Of a stretch of DNA of 64,000 nt, positions 13,452-23,394 are shown piece by piece. Within the stretch, counting starts at the first letter, position 1. Every line of letters starts with the position of its first letter. The DNA lies in assembly GCF_046630445.1 (NCBI RefSeq), contig NC_092333.1:331935501-331999500 (forward strand), written 5' to 3'. Made by a program: the position numbers and the translations under genes. The notes below the pieces were generated by a model, which searched no databases, was not told the origin of the DNA, and was given only the letters and a program-made list of their open reading frames with translations. This DNA comes from Rutidosis leptorrhynchoides. Lineage: Eukaryota; Streptophyta; Magnoliopsida; Asterales; Asteraceae.

Positions 13452-13878
13452 GTTTGTTGAAAATAATTGTTGTATAGAATGTCATAGTTGATATAGTTGA
13501 TAAACATGTTATCATACCAACATTTGAATCTAACATAAATGCAGTGTATGTATCTATCTATAATCTATAATAAGTTTATAACTGTAAGTTAAACATCTTA
13601 AATGTGATAACACTACAAAGGATAATACTACAAAGGATAATACTACAGGATGACAAAACGTTAACCAAAACCAAGGATGACAACTTAAGATTGCATATGC
13701 CCTCCCGTATACCTCAACATCTCCCTTTTCACCTTGTGCTTAAATGGCCTCCCGTCATCCATGCTAAAACAAACAAAAAATACCAGAAAAAAATTCTCCC
13801 AAATAATAGCACGATCTGGAACTGGACATTATATACACTGATCTATTGTCCAGGACAGAAGTAGGTGCAACATTTTCA

Positions 13879-14088
13879 TCAAAAAAACACATCAAGACCT
13901 GAGCAAAGATAAAAACTTATAAGAGGAAAATAGTCATTGTATTTGATGATCCTACATAAATAAGCTTGATAGTTCAGTGAATTACCCCAAATTTTTATAA
14001 GAGACCATGTTCCTTCATCTCTTCTCATAAATTCATAATCAATGAAGTCCTGCAAAATACAAAATACAGCAAAATAAAAAGGAAACAA
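13879..14088 (-). pseudogene. Exon-like fragment carried by the Helitron
   Basis: The minus strand is open for 69 codons with the stretch DFIDYEFMRRDEGTWSLIKI, preceded by an acceptor-like TGCAG and followed by GCTCAG near its end. It looks like part of a captured exon or a noncoding transcript; no family was recognised. No clear start belongs to it, since the ATG lies upstream of the acceptor-like site. Further along the minus strand, near 13680-13770, a 25-codon frame MDDGRPFKHKVKREMLRYTG also has no known match. Confidence 0.3.
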
Positions 14089-14914
14089 AAAAAAAAAAAA
14101 AAGAAGAAAAGAATGTTACTTCGAATCTTAACATTTTACAAATTTAGCCTTTAAGCTTTAGCCCATCTAAAAGACATGACCTCATGACATAAATCTCAGT
14201 GGTATCCAACACCCATTAACCAATTGACAACATTGACCAAACTACCATGACTTTATTACATAAAAATAGACATGACCTCAATCAGACCACGTACATAAAT
14301 ATGTGCTTCATAATATTATACAATCAAAGTAAATAAAAATGAAAGAATAAGAAAATGTAAAACAACTTCAACAATTTGGGCATAAGGAAGGTTAATAGCA
14401 GTTAAAACATTCATAATGAATATTATGAACATATTAACATATAAAAAACACTACATAAGCAACGAATTATTAGAATCATACTAACTAACTCAGAAATCAA
14501 CTTACATATCATGAATCTGCATAGTATAGTTGGAAATTACTACCTTTATTTAATTTATATTTAAATCAACATTTACAGTGACATAATTGCAAGCCTTTAC
14601 AATGACTTTCAAAATGAATCACATCACATCAACTATGAACTCCACCCACCTATAAGAAAAGAAAAAAAAAAGGAAAGCATAAAGAAGGTTAACATTGAAT
14701 CTCCAAATTAAACATATATCAGTAACCAGTATCAAAAAAATAGAATTTCTACTAACAAATCAAGGGTTTCCAGTTCTCCACACTATAAATCAAATTTTAG
14801 ATCATGATGCTTACATGAATTTCTCTTTTATCTCTTCATACCACCAGTTTAAAAAGTCGGGAATATCTAGTTTAGATCTAAAAGTAAATTAAATACTCTT
14901 AAAAACACAACCTA

Positions 14915-16963
14915 ATTAAACAACATTAGAGAAAACGAAGTAAAGAACAAATAGAATAAAAAGAATAACAAGTTATTAACAAAACGCCTGATGTGACATA
15001 AACAACTATATAAATACATTAGAAACGAACACTATTAATTGAGCATAAATTAGAACAAACCTGTTCCGTTCATATCCGACAACCTATTTCGAAATAGCAC
15101 ACTGCCACTCTGCCAACATCTTCCTTGGCATCTTCATTTAACCTGGCCAAGTGAGAATATATTAAAAAAAAAGTAAAAAGGAAATTTGTCAGATTGATTT
15201 CGGTGTATACTATGTGATTTAAACAATCACAAATTACGTTTCAAGCTAATTAGTTGTTACCTAAAGAACTTGACATTAGATTTACCTTGAAAACGATTCC
15301 TATGAAAAAATCATGTGAAGGTGAAGGTGAAGGTGAAAGATGATGAAAAAGTATTAGAGTTGGGAGTAATTGAACTGGGACATTGTTCCTTTGTTTTTTA
15401 AATTAGAATTCAGAAGGATTCGAGTAGGGAGTAATTGAATGCAGAAAGGTATAGGGTTAGGGCTAGTAGGGTTAGGGTTAGGAATGAATTGAAATCAGAG
15501 GTGAAGAGTGAAGAGTGAAGAGGAAGAAGGGGCGTGTTTTTGTCTAGGGTTTTCTTGACTCTTGTAAAAGGGTTGCACGCGTGACGTAACACGGATATTA
15601 AACAACATTAGAGAAAACGAAGTAAAGAACAAATAGAATAAAAAGAATAACAATTTATTAACAAAACGCCGGATGTGACATAAACAACTATATAAATACA
15701 TTAGAAACGAACACTATTAATTGAGCATAAATTAGAACAAACCTGTTCCGTTCATATCCGACAACCTATTTCGAAATAGCACACTGCCACTCTGCCAACA
15801 TCTTCCTTGGCATCTTCACTTAACCTGGCCAAGTGAGAATATATTAAAAAAAAAAAGTAAAAAGGAAATTTGTCAGATTGATTTCGGTGTATACTATGTG
15901 ATTTAAACAATCACAAATTACGTTTCAAGCTAATTAGTTGTTACCTAAAGAACTTGACATTAGATTTACCTTGAAAACGATTCCCATGAAAAGATCATGT
16001 GAAGGTGAAGGTGAAGGTGAAAGATGTTGAAAAAGTATTAGAGTTGGGAGTAATTGAACTGGGACATTGTTCCTTTGTTTTTTAAATTAGAATTCAGAAG
16101 GATTCGAGTAGGGAGTAATTGAATGCAGAAAGGTATAGGGTTAGGGCTAGTAGGGTTAGGGTTAGGAATGAATTGAAATCAGAGGTGAAGAGTGAAGAGT
16201 GAAGAGGAAGAAGGGGCGTGTTTTTGTCTAGGGTTTTCTTGACTCTTGTAAAAGGGTTGCACGCGTGACGTAACACGGATATTAAACAACATTAGAGAAA
16301 ACGAAGTAAAGAACAAATAGAATAAAAAGAATAACAATTTATTAACAAAACGCCGGATGTGACATAAACAACTATATAAATACATTAGAAACGAACACTA
16401 TTAATTGAGCATAAATTAGAACAAACCTGTTCCGTTCATATCCGACAACCTATTTCGAAATAGCACACTGCCACTCTGCCAACATCTTCCTTGGCATCTT
16501 CACTTAACCTGGCCAAGTGAGAATATATTAAAAAAAAAAGTAAAAAGGAAATTTGTCAGATTGATTTCGGTGTATACTATGTGATTTAAACAATCACAAA
16601 TTACGTTTCAAGCTAATTAGTTGTTACCTAAAGAACTTGACATTAGATTTACCTTGAAAACGATTCCCATGAAAAGATCATGTGAAGGTGAAGGTGAAGG
16701 TGAAAGATGTTGAAAAAGTATTAGAGTTGGGAGTAATTGAACTGGGACATTGTTCCTTTGTTTTTTAAATTAGAATTCAGAAGGATTCGAGTAGGGAGTA
16801 ATTGAATGCAGAAAGGTATAGGGTTAGGGCTAGTAGGGTTAGGGTTAGGAATGAATTGAAATCAGAGGTGAAGAGTGAAGAGTGAAGAGGAAGAAGGGGC
16901 GTGTTTTTGTCTAGGGTTTTCTTGACTCTTGTAAAAGGGTTGCACGCGTGACGTAACACGGAT
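14915..16963 (-). repeat. Three tandem units of about 683 bp in the Helitron
   Basis: Units at 14915-15596, 15597-16280 and 16281-16963. Units 2 and 3 look almost identical, while unit 1 differs at several bases (for example cctgatg against ccggatg, agatgatg against agatgttg). So one duplication came first and unit 2 to unit 3 later. Each unit, on the minus strand, holds a telo-box cluster (AACCCTAACCCT), a CTTCACCTTCACC stretch resembling a plant 5' leader, splice-like sites (CAAG/GTAAAT, GGCCAG/GTTAAG, ACAG/GTTTGT) and a short exon-like piece LSEDAKEDVGRVAVCYFEIG that runs into a stop. The 60-codon frame repeated in every unit is probably untranslated leader. Confidence 0.85.
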
Positions 16964-17261
16964 AAAGAAGCCAGCGTGAGGATTTCAGTATCTATTTTTT
17001 TTAAATATATTTTTTTATTTAAGAGTTAATTGTGAACAATTTTAAGTATAATGTTTTTGTTAAAAATAATTTGATATATGACATCATCAACCTTGCTTAG
17101 AATTTTTCTTTTTTCTTTTAACTTTTCTTTAACAAAGGAAAATCTCTTTTTATGACATCATCAAATTAGCATTTTAATAGATAGTATAGATAAATATATT
17201 ATATATTTTTAAACAAATAGATTTAATATTATTTTATATATTTACAAGTAGTATTTATATA

Positions 17262-17266
<5 letters not shown>

Positions 17267-17327
<61 letters not shown>

Positions 17328-17334
17328 CATATAT

Positions 17335-17372
<38 letters not shown>
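17267..17372. repeat. Compound (AC)n/(AT)n microsatellite
   Basis: Alternating blocks of ACAC and ATAT between the Helitron and the copia element. Confidence 0.95.
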
Positions 17373-17373
<1 letters not shown>

Positions 17374-17566
17374 AAATTAGTGAACTGAAAGCTAAAATAC
17401 TGAAGATATCAATTTTTAATGAAGTTGAAGCAAATAATTTATGTCAATGGACGTATGTGTCATTTCTGTTATAATAATAATAATATAGATATGGATAGTC
17501 AATTTTGGTGTATACATATAGTCAATTTTGGTACACAAAGTATGTATTTTTATTGAGATTTTAGGC

Positions 17567-17574
17567 TATAAATA
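17567..17574 (+). promoter_or_regulatory. TATA box of copia LTR
   Basis: TATAAATA about 100 bp into the LTR; transcription would be expected to start near 17600. The 3' LTR has the same box at 23126-23133. Confidence 0.65.
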
Positions 17575-17682
17575 CTCATGAATGCAAGCATTAAACTTGC
17601 ACCATTTCTCACACTTACAAAGTGTTTCTTTCTTTCTCTCCATTATCATCTTTGTTCTTACACTTCATTATTAGTATTCTAA

Positions 17683-17829
17683 ATCAAGAATCAAATCACT
17701 AAAGGTAGTTATAAGCCTACTGAATTATAACATCAAGAATCAAACCACTAAAGGTAGTTATAAGCCTACTGAATTATAACATCAAGAATCAAACCACTAA
17801 AGGTAGTTATAAGCCTATTGAATTATAAC
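17683..17829 (+). repeat. 49-bp tandem repeat x3 at LTR end
   Basis: Units at 17683, 17732 and 17781, each ATCAAGAATCAAA to GAATTATAAC. The third differs by one base (ctattg for ctactg), and the first has TCACT for CCACT. The same array is at 23242-23388. It would lie in the R/U5 part of the RNA. Confidence 0.95.
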
Positions 17830-17830
17830 A

Positions 17831-17845
17831 CGTTATCAGCACGAT
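17831..17845 (+). other. Probable primer-binding site of the copia element
   Basis: CGTTATCAGCACGAT follows the 5' LTR directly. It resembles only loosely the usual TGGTATCAGAGC, so the priming tRNA is uncertain; placement is by position. Confidence 0.45.
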
Positions 17846-17858
17846 AATCTTAATACTA

Positions 17859-18020
17859 AATATGGTTGGCTCTGCCACCAAAACGATATATGGTCGGTTA
17901 TACCACCAAAATGATATATGGTCGGTTATACCACCAAAATGATATATGGTCGGTTATACCACCAGAATGATATAGGTCGGTTATACCACCTGAAAAAATA
18001 TATGGTCGACACTGTCGCCA
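17859..18020 (+). repeat. 28-bp tandem repeats in copia leader
   Basis: Four to five units around GATATATGGTCGGTTATACC, degenerating at both ends into TGGTTGGCTCTGCCACC and TGGTCGACACTGTCGCC. The last form recurs at about 18088. They sit between primer site and gag, where packaging and dimerisation signals lie in retroelements; a role there is only an inference. Confidence 0.8.
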
Positions 18021-18213
18021 AATTTTCATTTATGTTTACTAATATTTATATTTTTGTTATATAACATTTATTTATGATTGCTTACACTTGGTCGACACTG
18101 TCACCTACTTATCATTTATGTTATATTAAATTTATGTTTAATGTTTATATACTTATGAATATAAATTGACTCTAATTTATCATGATGTTTGTTTTAATTT
18201 TTGATAATAGAAA

Positions 18214-19248
18214 ATGTCGAATCTGGAAAAGCTTAAATTTACTCCTTTAGAATCAACTGGAAACAACTACATGCCATGGGTTATAAAAGTAAAAATGCAT
18301 CTTAAATCAATGGGCATTCTTGAAACCATAAATGAAAACAACACTTGTTCTGAAAAAGAACAAGCTACGGCATGTTGCTTTATTCATCAACATATTGATG
18401 AATGCTTACAAAATAATTATGTGACTGTAGAAGATCCCCATGTTTTATGGGAAGGTCTCAAAAGCAGATTCAATAATCAAAGAGAAATTTTACTTCCAGC
18501 TGCAATGGAGCAATGGAGAACATTAAGGTTCCAAGACTTTAAGAAAGTAAATGAATACAGCTCAGCTCTGTATAATACATGTTCACAACTTAAATTCTGT
18601 GGACATGAAATTAGTGATGCAGACATGATGGAGAAAACTTTCTCCACAATGAATGCTGCAAACATCACAGTGCAAAGAAATTTGAGAATGCTAAAGTTCA
18701 AAACATATCCTGAACTTAATTCATATCTCTTAGTTGCAGAGCAAAATGATGAGCTATTAATGAAAAATCAGCAATCCCGTCCTACTGGTACACTTGCAAT
18801 CCCTGAAGCAAATACTGCAAATAATTATAAACAGGGACAAGGACGCGGGCAAGGTCGTGGTTATAATAACCATCACCATCATCATGCCAAAAGCCATAAC
18901 TATGGTAGAAACCATCCTTATGGTAATGGTAATGGGCGTGGACGTGGTCGTGGTCGTGGCCGTGGTGGTCAAAGAAATAGTAATCCACGAAAATATAAAT
19001 ATCAACCACAAAACAAGCCCATTAAACAAGATGTTGAAGAAAATTCTTCTAAAAATTCTGAAGAATCTTGCTACAGATGTGGTAGAATGGGCCACTGGGC
19101 TAATACTTGCCGAACATCTAAACATCTTGTTAAGATGTATCAGGATTCGCTGAAAGGTAAAGAAAAGGAAGTAAATTTTGTGGATAATATTGATCCAACA
19201 GTCACTGAGAAACCATCTGATTTATATGAAGATTTCTTGAATGTTTAA
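18214..19248 (+). CDS. gag: Copia Gag (capsid and nucleocapsid)
   Basis: 344 residues. Gag proteins assemble the cytoplasmic virus-like particle in which element RNA is packaged and copied. The N-terminal part (from LEKLKFTPLESTGNNYMPW to about residue 190) matches the copia gag (UBN2/retrotran_gag) type. A glycine/arginine-rich basic stretch with a histidine run lies at about residues 208-256 (GRGRGRGRGRGG). A CCHC zinc knuckle follows from residue 286 (CYRCGRMGHWANTC, spacing CX2CX4HX4C), and the end is acidic. The start is the first ATG of the frame, in the context AAAATGTCG. The TAA stop at 19246-19248 is in the same frame as pol, which resumes 63 nt later; see the candidate intron at 19171-19389. 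Frames on the other strand are shadows. Confidence 0.95.
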   Translation: MSNLEKLKFTPLESTGNNYMPWVIKVKMHLKSMGILETINENNTCSEKEQATACCFIHQHIDECLQNNYVTVEDPHVLWEGLKSRFNNQREILLPAAMEQWRTLRFQDFKKVNEYSSALYNTCSQLKFCGHEISDADMMEKTFSTMNAANITVQRNLRMLKFKTYPELNSYLLVAEQNDELLMKNQQSRPTGTLAIPEANTANNYKQGQGRGQGRGYNNHHHHHAKSHNYGRNHPYGNGNGRGRGRGRGRGGQRNSNPRKYKYQPQNKPIKQDVEENSSKNSEESCYRCGRMGHWANTCRTSKHLVKMYQDSLKGKEKEVNFVDNIDPTVTEKPSDLYEDFLNV

Positions 19249-19389
19249 GTTGTGTGTCTTTTGAAAAATAAACGATTTAATATCGTCTGTCTTTGTCATT
19301 ATGTTTGCTAAATGTTTCAGTACTATCTATTTGCGTTTAAAATATTGTGTAATATTAATGTACTCACTATTTATTTCTTATATATGAAG
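19171..19389 (+). other. Candidate in-frame intron spanning the gag stop
   Basis: A donor-like GAA/GTAAAT at 19171 pairs with two acceptor-like sites: GTTTCAG ending at 19320 (150 nt, with a T-rich stretch and a branch-like TTTAAT about 45 nt upstream) or TATGAAG ending at 19389 (219 nt). Both lengths are multiples of three and both joints keep the gag frame running into pol, removing the stops at 19246-19248 and 19309-19311. Unspliced RNA would give Gag alone, spliced RNA Gag-Pol. Frame arithmetic was checked; splicing itself is inferred. Confidence 0.4.
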
Positions 19390-22300
19390 TTCAATATGAA
19401 TTTTGCTGGAATACAACATCAATCAAGTGGTGGAGATCTCTGTATAGCAGACAGTGGAACTACACACACTATACTTAAATCCGAGAAATATTTTATTGAT
19501 CTAAAACCAACGGAAGGAACTATACATACAATATCAGGACCTGCTAACTTGATAAAAGGGATAGGAAAGGCAAATTTCATACTACCAAATGGTACAAAAT
19601 TTTTAATAAATGATGCCTTATTTTCTCCCAAGTCAAGCAGAAATTTATTGAGTTTCTCCGACATATACCTTAACGGGTATGATTATCAGTCAGTGACAAC
19701 AGAAAATGAGAAATATTTAAGTATCACTGACAAGAGTCATGTGGTTGAAAAACTGCCAAGACTTAGTTCTGGATTACATTATACACATATAAATGTACCA
19801 GAAATACATATGGTAGTTAACGAAAAATATATTGATCCTGGTGTATTCAGTTTATGGCATAACAGATTAGGCCATCCAGGATCAACAATGATGAAAAGGA
19901 TTATTGAATGTACTCATGGACATCCACTAAAGGATAGAAAAATCCATCATGATACAATGGTTCCATGTACATCTTGCTCTCTTGGAAAATTGATAACTAG
20001 ACCCTCACCACTTAAGGTTGAGAAAGAATCACCAATGTTTCTTGAAAGAATTCAAGGTGATATATGTGGACCAATTCATCCACCATGTGGACCATTTAGA
20101 TATTTCATGGTTCTAATAGACGCATCTAGCAGATGGTCTCATGTTTGTCTGTTATCAAGCCGTAATGTGGCATTTGCAAAATTTCTTGCCCAAATTATTA
20201 AATTGAGAGCTCATTTTCCTGATTACACCATTAAAAGGGTGAGACTTGATAATGCTGGTGAATTTACATCTCAAGCATTTAATGACTATTGCATGTCTAT
20301 AGGAATTGTTGCTGAACATTCTGTTGCTCATGTGCATACACAAAATGGTTTAGCCGAGTCATTGATTAAACGTTTACAGTTAATCGCTAGACCATTGATA
20401 ATGAGAACAAAACTCCCTGTATCTATATGGGGTCATGCAATTTTACATGCTGCTGCATTGATTCGCATCAGACCAAGTGCAAGTCATAAATATTCCCCCC
20501 TACAACTTGCTTTTGGTCAAGAGCCAAATATTTCCCATCTTAGAACATTTGGTTGTGCAGTGTATGTTCCAATTGCGACACCACAACGTACAAAAATGGG
20601 TCCTCAAAGGAGGTTGGGAATATATGTTGGATATGAAACATCTTCAATATTAAGGTATATTGAACCTATGACAGGTGACGTTTTTACAGCACGTTTTGCT
20701 GATTGTCATTTTAATGAAACATTGTTCCCTAGATTAGGGGGAGAAATGAAAAATAAAGAAAATGATGTTTCATGGTGTGAACCTCAATTAAAGTATCTTG
20801 ATCCTCGCACAAAAGAATGCGAGACAGAAGTTCAAAAGATAATGCATATACAAGAACTTGCAAATCAATTGCCTGATGCATTTACAGATACAAAAACGGT
20901 GACAAAATCATATATACCAGCAGTAAATACTCCAGCTCGAATTGAAATTCCAAAAGCTGGCAATAACGTCACTCATGAATCTTTGCCACGTCAGAAACGT
21001 GGAAGACCAATCGGTTCAAAGGATAAAAATCCTCGAAAAAGAAAATCAGCTGATAATGAAGTAAAAGAAAGTGTTCAAGAAGAACCACAAATCAGTACTC
21101 CTACTGCAGAGGAGATTGATGATGTCAATACAGAAATTGCAATCAATTATGCATATTCAAAAATATTATGGAACCGAAATGAAATGAAAAATCTTGATGA
21201 GAAATTTTCATTTAATGTTGCATATGACATCATGAATAATGATGATGATCCAGAACCAACATCTATGGTTGAATGTCAAAATAGACATGATTGGGCTCAA
21301 TGGAAAGAAGCAATACGAGCTGAATTAGAATCACTCAATAAAAGAAAAGTTTTCGGATCCATCATTCTCACTCCTAAAGATGTGAAACCTGTAGGATACA
21401 GATGGATTTTTGTCCGAAAAAGAAATGAGAAAAATGAAGTTACAAGGTATAAAGCTAGACTTGTAGCTCAAGGTTTTTCTCAAAGACCGGGAATTGATTA
21501 TGAAGAAACTTATTCTCCTGTTATGGATGCAATTACTTTTAGGTACTTAATCAGTCTGGCAGTTTCTAAAAATTTAGAAATGCATCTCATGGATGTTGTG
21601 ACTGCTTATCTATATGGATCACTTGATAGTGATATATATATGAAGATACCTGAAGGATTTAAGGTACCAGAAGCATCAAATGCAAAACCCAAAGAAATGT
21701 ATTCGATTAAATTACAAAGATCTTTATATGGGTTAAAACAATCGGGACGTATGTGGTATAACCGATTAAGTGATTACTTGATAAGCAAAGGGTATACAAA
21801 TAATCTTACTTGCCCTTGTGTTTTCATTAAGAAAACAACATCCGGATATGTGATCATAGCTGTTTATGTTGATGATCTTAACATCATAGGTACAAATAAA
21901 GAGATCCATGAAGCCATTCAACTTCTAAAGAAAGAATTTGAAATGAAAGATCTCGGAAAAACCAAGTATTGCCTTGGTTTACAAATTGAGCATATGCCTA
22001 ATGGTTTACTTGTACATCAAACAACATATACTGAAAAGATTTTGAAACGTTTCAATATGGACAAGGCAAAACCATTAAGTACTCCTATGGTTGTTAGATC
22101 ACTCAATGTTGAAGCTGATCCATTTCGTCCATGTGAAGATCAAGAAGACATTCTTGGACCAGAAGTACCATATCTTAGTGCAATTGGAGCTCTTATGTAT
22201 CTTACAAATTGTACAAGACCTGACATTTCTTTTGCAGTTAATTTGTTGGCAAGGTTCAGCTCTGCTCCTACCAAAAGACACTGGAATGGGATCAAACACA

Positions 22301-22863
22301 TATTTCGATACCTTCGAGGAACTACTGATTTAGGATTATTTTATTCTAACGAATCAAAACAAGATTTGGTTGGTTATGCAGATGCAGGTTATTTATCTGA
22401 TCCACATAAAGCTAAATCTCAAACTGGATATGTATTCCTAAATGGAGGTACTGCAATATCATGGCGTTCTCAAAAACAAACACTTGTTGCTACATCGTCA
22501 AATCATGCCGAAGTGATTGCATTACATGAAGCTACTCGAGAATGTTTTTGGTTGAGATCAATGACACAACTCATTACTGATTCTTGTGGACTAGAACGCG
22601 ATAAAAGTCCAACAACTATCTATGAAGATAATGCAGCTTGCATAGCACAGATGAAAGAAGGGTATATCAAAAGTGACCGAACAAAACACATACCACCTAG
22701 ATTCTTCTCATACACTCAAAATCTCATTAAGGACAACCAGATTGAAATGAGATATGTGCAATCTAGCAAAAACTCTGCTGATCTTTTCACGAAAGCACTT
22801 CCAACTGCTATTTTCAGAACACACGTTCATAACATTGGCATGAGACATGTTCAAAAGATGTAA
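19312..22863 (+). CDS. pol: Copia Pol (protease, integrase, RT, RNase H)
   Basis: Open for 1183 codons, no internal stop. Numbering from the first ATG: protease D47 in ADSGTTHT; integrase zinc finger H183, H188, C219, C222; integrase core D250, D313, E349, with exactly 35 residues between D313 and E349; reverse transcriptase with FVRKRNEKNEVTRYKARLVA and the YVDD box at 852-855; RNase H D1024, E1067, D1106. The products mature the particle, copy RNA to cDNA and insert it. The order integrase before RT is the copia arrangement. The first 25-30 residues (hydrophobic, AT-rich DNA) are probably not real coding; either a spliced Gag-Pol or a start near MKFNMNFAG is likelier. The length suits an intact element. 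Confidence 0.95.
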   Translation: MFQYYLFAFKILCNINVLTIYFLYMKFNMNFAGIQHQSSGGDLCIADSGTTHTILKSEKYFIDLKPTEGTIHTISGPANLIKGIGKANFILPNGTKFLINDALFSPKSSRNLLSFSDIYLNGYDYQSVTTENEKYLSITDKSHVVEKLPRLSSGLHYTHINVPEIHMVVNEKYIDPGVFSLWHNRLGHPGSTMMKRIIECTHGHPLKDRKIHHDTMVPCTSCSLGKLITRPSPLKVEKESPMFLERIQGDICGPIHPPCGPFRYFMVLIDASSRWSHVCLLSSRNVAFAKFLAQIIKLRAHFPDYTIKRVRLDNAGEFTSQAFNDYCMSIGIVAEHSVAHVHTQNGLAESLIKRLQLIARPLIMRTKLPVSIWGHAILHAAALIRIRPSASHKYSPLQLAFGQEPNISHLRTFGCAVYVPIATPQRTKMGPQRRLGIYVGYETSSILRYIEPMTGDVFTARFADCHFNETLFPRLGGEMKNKENDVSWCEPQLKYLDPRTKECETEVQKIMHIQELANQLPDAFTDTKTVTKSYIPAVNTPARIEIPKAGNNVTHESLPRQKRGRPIGSKDKNPRKRKSADNEVKESVQEEPQISTPTAEEIDDVNTEIAINYAYSKILWNRNEMKNLDEKFSFNVAYDIMNNDDDPEPTSMVECQNRHDWAQWKEAIRAELESLNKRKVFGSIILTPKDVKPVGYRWIFVRKRNEKNEVTRYKARLVAQGFSQRPGIDYEETYSPVMDAITFRYLISLAVSKNLEMHLMDVVTAYLYGSLDSDIYMKIPEGFKVPEASNAKPKEMYSIKLQRSLYGLKQSGRMWYNRLSDYLISKGYTNNLTCPCVFIKKTTSGYVIIAVYVDDLNIIGTNKEIHEAIQLLKKEFEMKDLGKTKYCLGLQIEHMPNGLLVHQTTYTEKILKRFNMDKAKPLSTPMVVRSLNVEADPFRPCEDQEDILGPEVPYLSAIGALMYLTNCTRPDISFAVNLLARFSSAPTKRHWNGIKHIFRYLRGTTDLGLFYSNESKQDLVGYADAGYLSDPHKAKSQTGYVFLNGGTAISWRSQKQTLVATSSNHAEVIALHEATRECFWLRSMTQLITDSCGLERDKSPTTIYEDNAACIAQMKEGYIKSDRTKHIPPRFFSYTQNLIKDNQIEMRYVQSSKNSADLFTKALPTAIFRTHVHNIGMRHVQKM

Positions 22864-23016
22864 CAGCTGAAGCGATGTCTACTTGAGGGGGAGTCAACTC
22901 CATGCTGCACTCTTTTTCCCTTAGCTAAAGTTTTTTTCCCACTGGGTTTTCTTTAGCAAGGTTTTTAACGAGGCAGTAATTTATAGTTGATCTTCAACAA
23001 AATAAAATTGCTATCC

Positions 23017-23025
23017 AAGGGGGAG
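23017..23025 (+). other. Polypurine tract of the copia element
   Basis: An AAGGGGGAG run lies directly before the 3' LTR and would prime plus-strand DNA. A similar GAGGGGGAG lies just after the pol stop (about 22884-22893), as in many plant copia elements. Confidence 0.85.
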
Positions 23026-23389
23026 TGTTATAATAATAATAATATAGATATGGATAGTCAATTTTGGTGTATACATATAGTCAATTTTGGTACACAAAGT
23101 ATGTATTTTTATTGAGATTTTAGGCTATAAATACTCATGAATGCAAGCATTAAACTTGCACCATTTCTCACACTTACAAAGTGTTTCTTTCTTTCTCTCC
23201 ATTATCATCTTTGTTCTTACACTTCATTATTAGTATTCTAAATCAAGAATCAAATCACTAAAGGTAGTTATAAGCCTACTGAATTATAACATCAAGAATC
23301 AAACCACTAAAGGTAGTTATAAGCCTACTGAATTATAACATCAAGAATCAAACCACTAAAGGTAGTTATAAGCCTATTGAATTATAACA
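23026..23389 (+). repeat. 3' LTR of the copia element
   Basis: 364 bp, read as the same as 17467-17830 throughout, including the 49-bp units and TATA box. Followed by the target duplication ATTTC. Confidence 0.97.
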
Positions 23390-23394
23390 ATTTC

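Larger units (their letters stand above)
13425..17190 (-). mobile_element. Non-autonomous Helitron
   Basis: Read on the minus strand, the 5' end at 17190 begins TCTATACTATCTATTAAAA right after an A, and the 3' end at 13425 is CTAG followed by T. About 10 nt before CTAG lies the hairpin CCGTGA-TT-TCACGG. TC start, hairpin then CTRR, and insertion between A and T with no target duplication are the hallmarks of Helitrons. The element is 3766 bp and encodes no Rep/helicase. It carries transcript-like sequence with an AACCCTAACCCT-type telo-box, splice-like joints and a threefold tandem unit (14915-16963), which suggests capture of part of a host gene followed by internal amplification. The carried gene was not identified. 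Confidence 0.75.
17467..17830 (+). repeat. 5' LTR of the copia element
   Basis: 364 bp, TGTT to AACA. It has a TATA box (17567-17574) and ends in three 49-bp tandem units (17683-17829). Confidence 0.97.
17467..23389 (+). mobile_element. Full-length young Ty1/copia retrotransposon
   Basis: 5923 bp. LTRs of 364 bp (17467-17830 and 23026-23389) begin TGTT and end AACA; I found no base difference between them by eye, so insertion is recent. A perfect 5-bp target duplication ATTTC flanks it (17462-17466 and 23390-23394). Between lie a leader, gag (18214-19248), pol (19312-22863) and a polypurine tract before the 3' LTR. Pol carries domains in the order protease, integrase, reverse transcriptase, RNase H, which defines copia. 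All catalytic residues checked are present, so the element could be autonomous. The sub-lineage is not assigned. Confidence 0.97.

Noticed and set aside
15467..15481. Interstitial telomere
   Set aside because: Only a few GGGTTAG motifs with other bases between; fits telo-boxes better.
15410..15592. 60-codon frame repeated three times (also 16094 and 16777)
   Set aside because: Comes from the tandem unit; the DNA looks like a telo-box promoter and leader, not coding sequence.
14915..16963. Possible CRISPR-like or satellite array
   Set aside because: Three units of about 683 bp inside a Helitron, no spacers, plant DNA; a local triplication explains it.
18757..19125. Minus-strand frames over gag
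   Set aside because: Shadows of the gag glycine/arginine/histidine-rich coding region.
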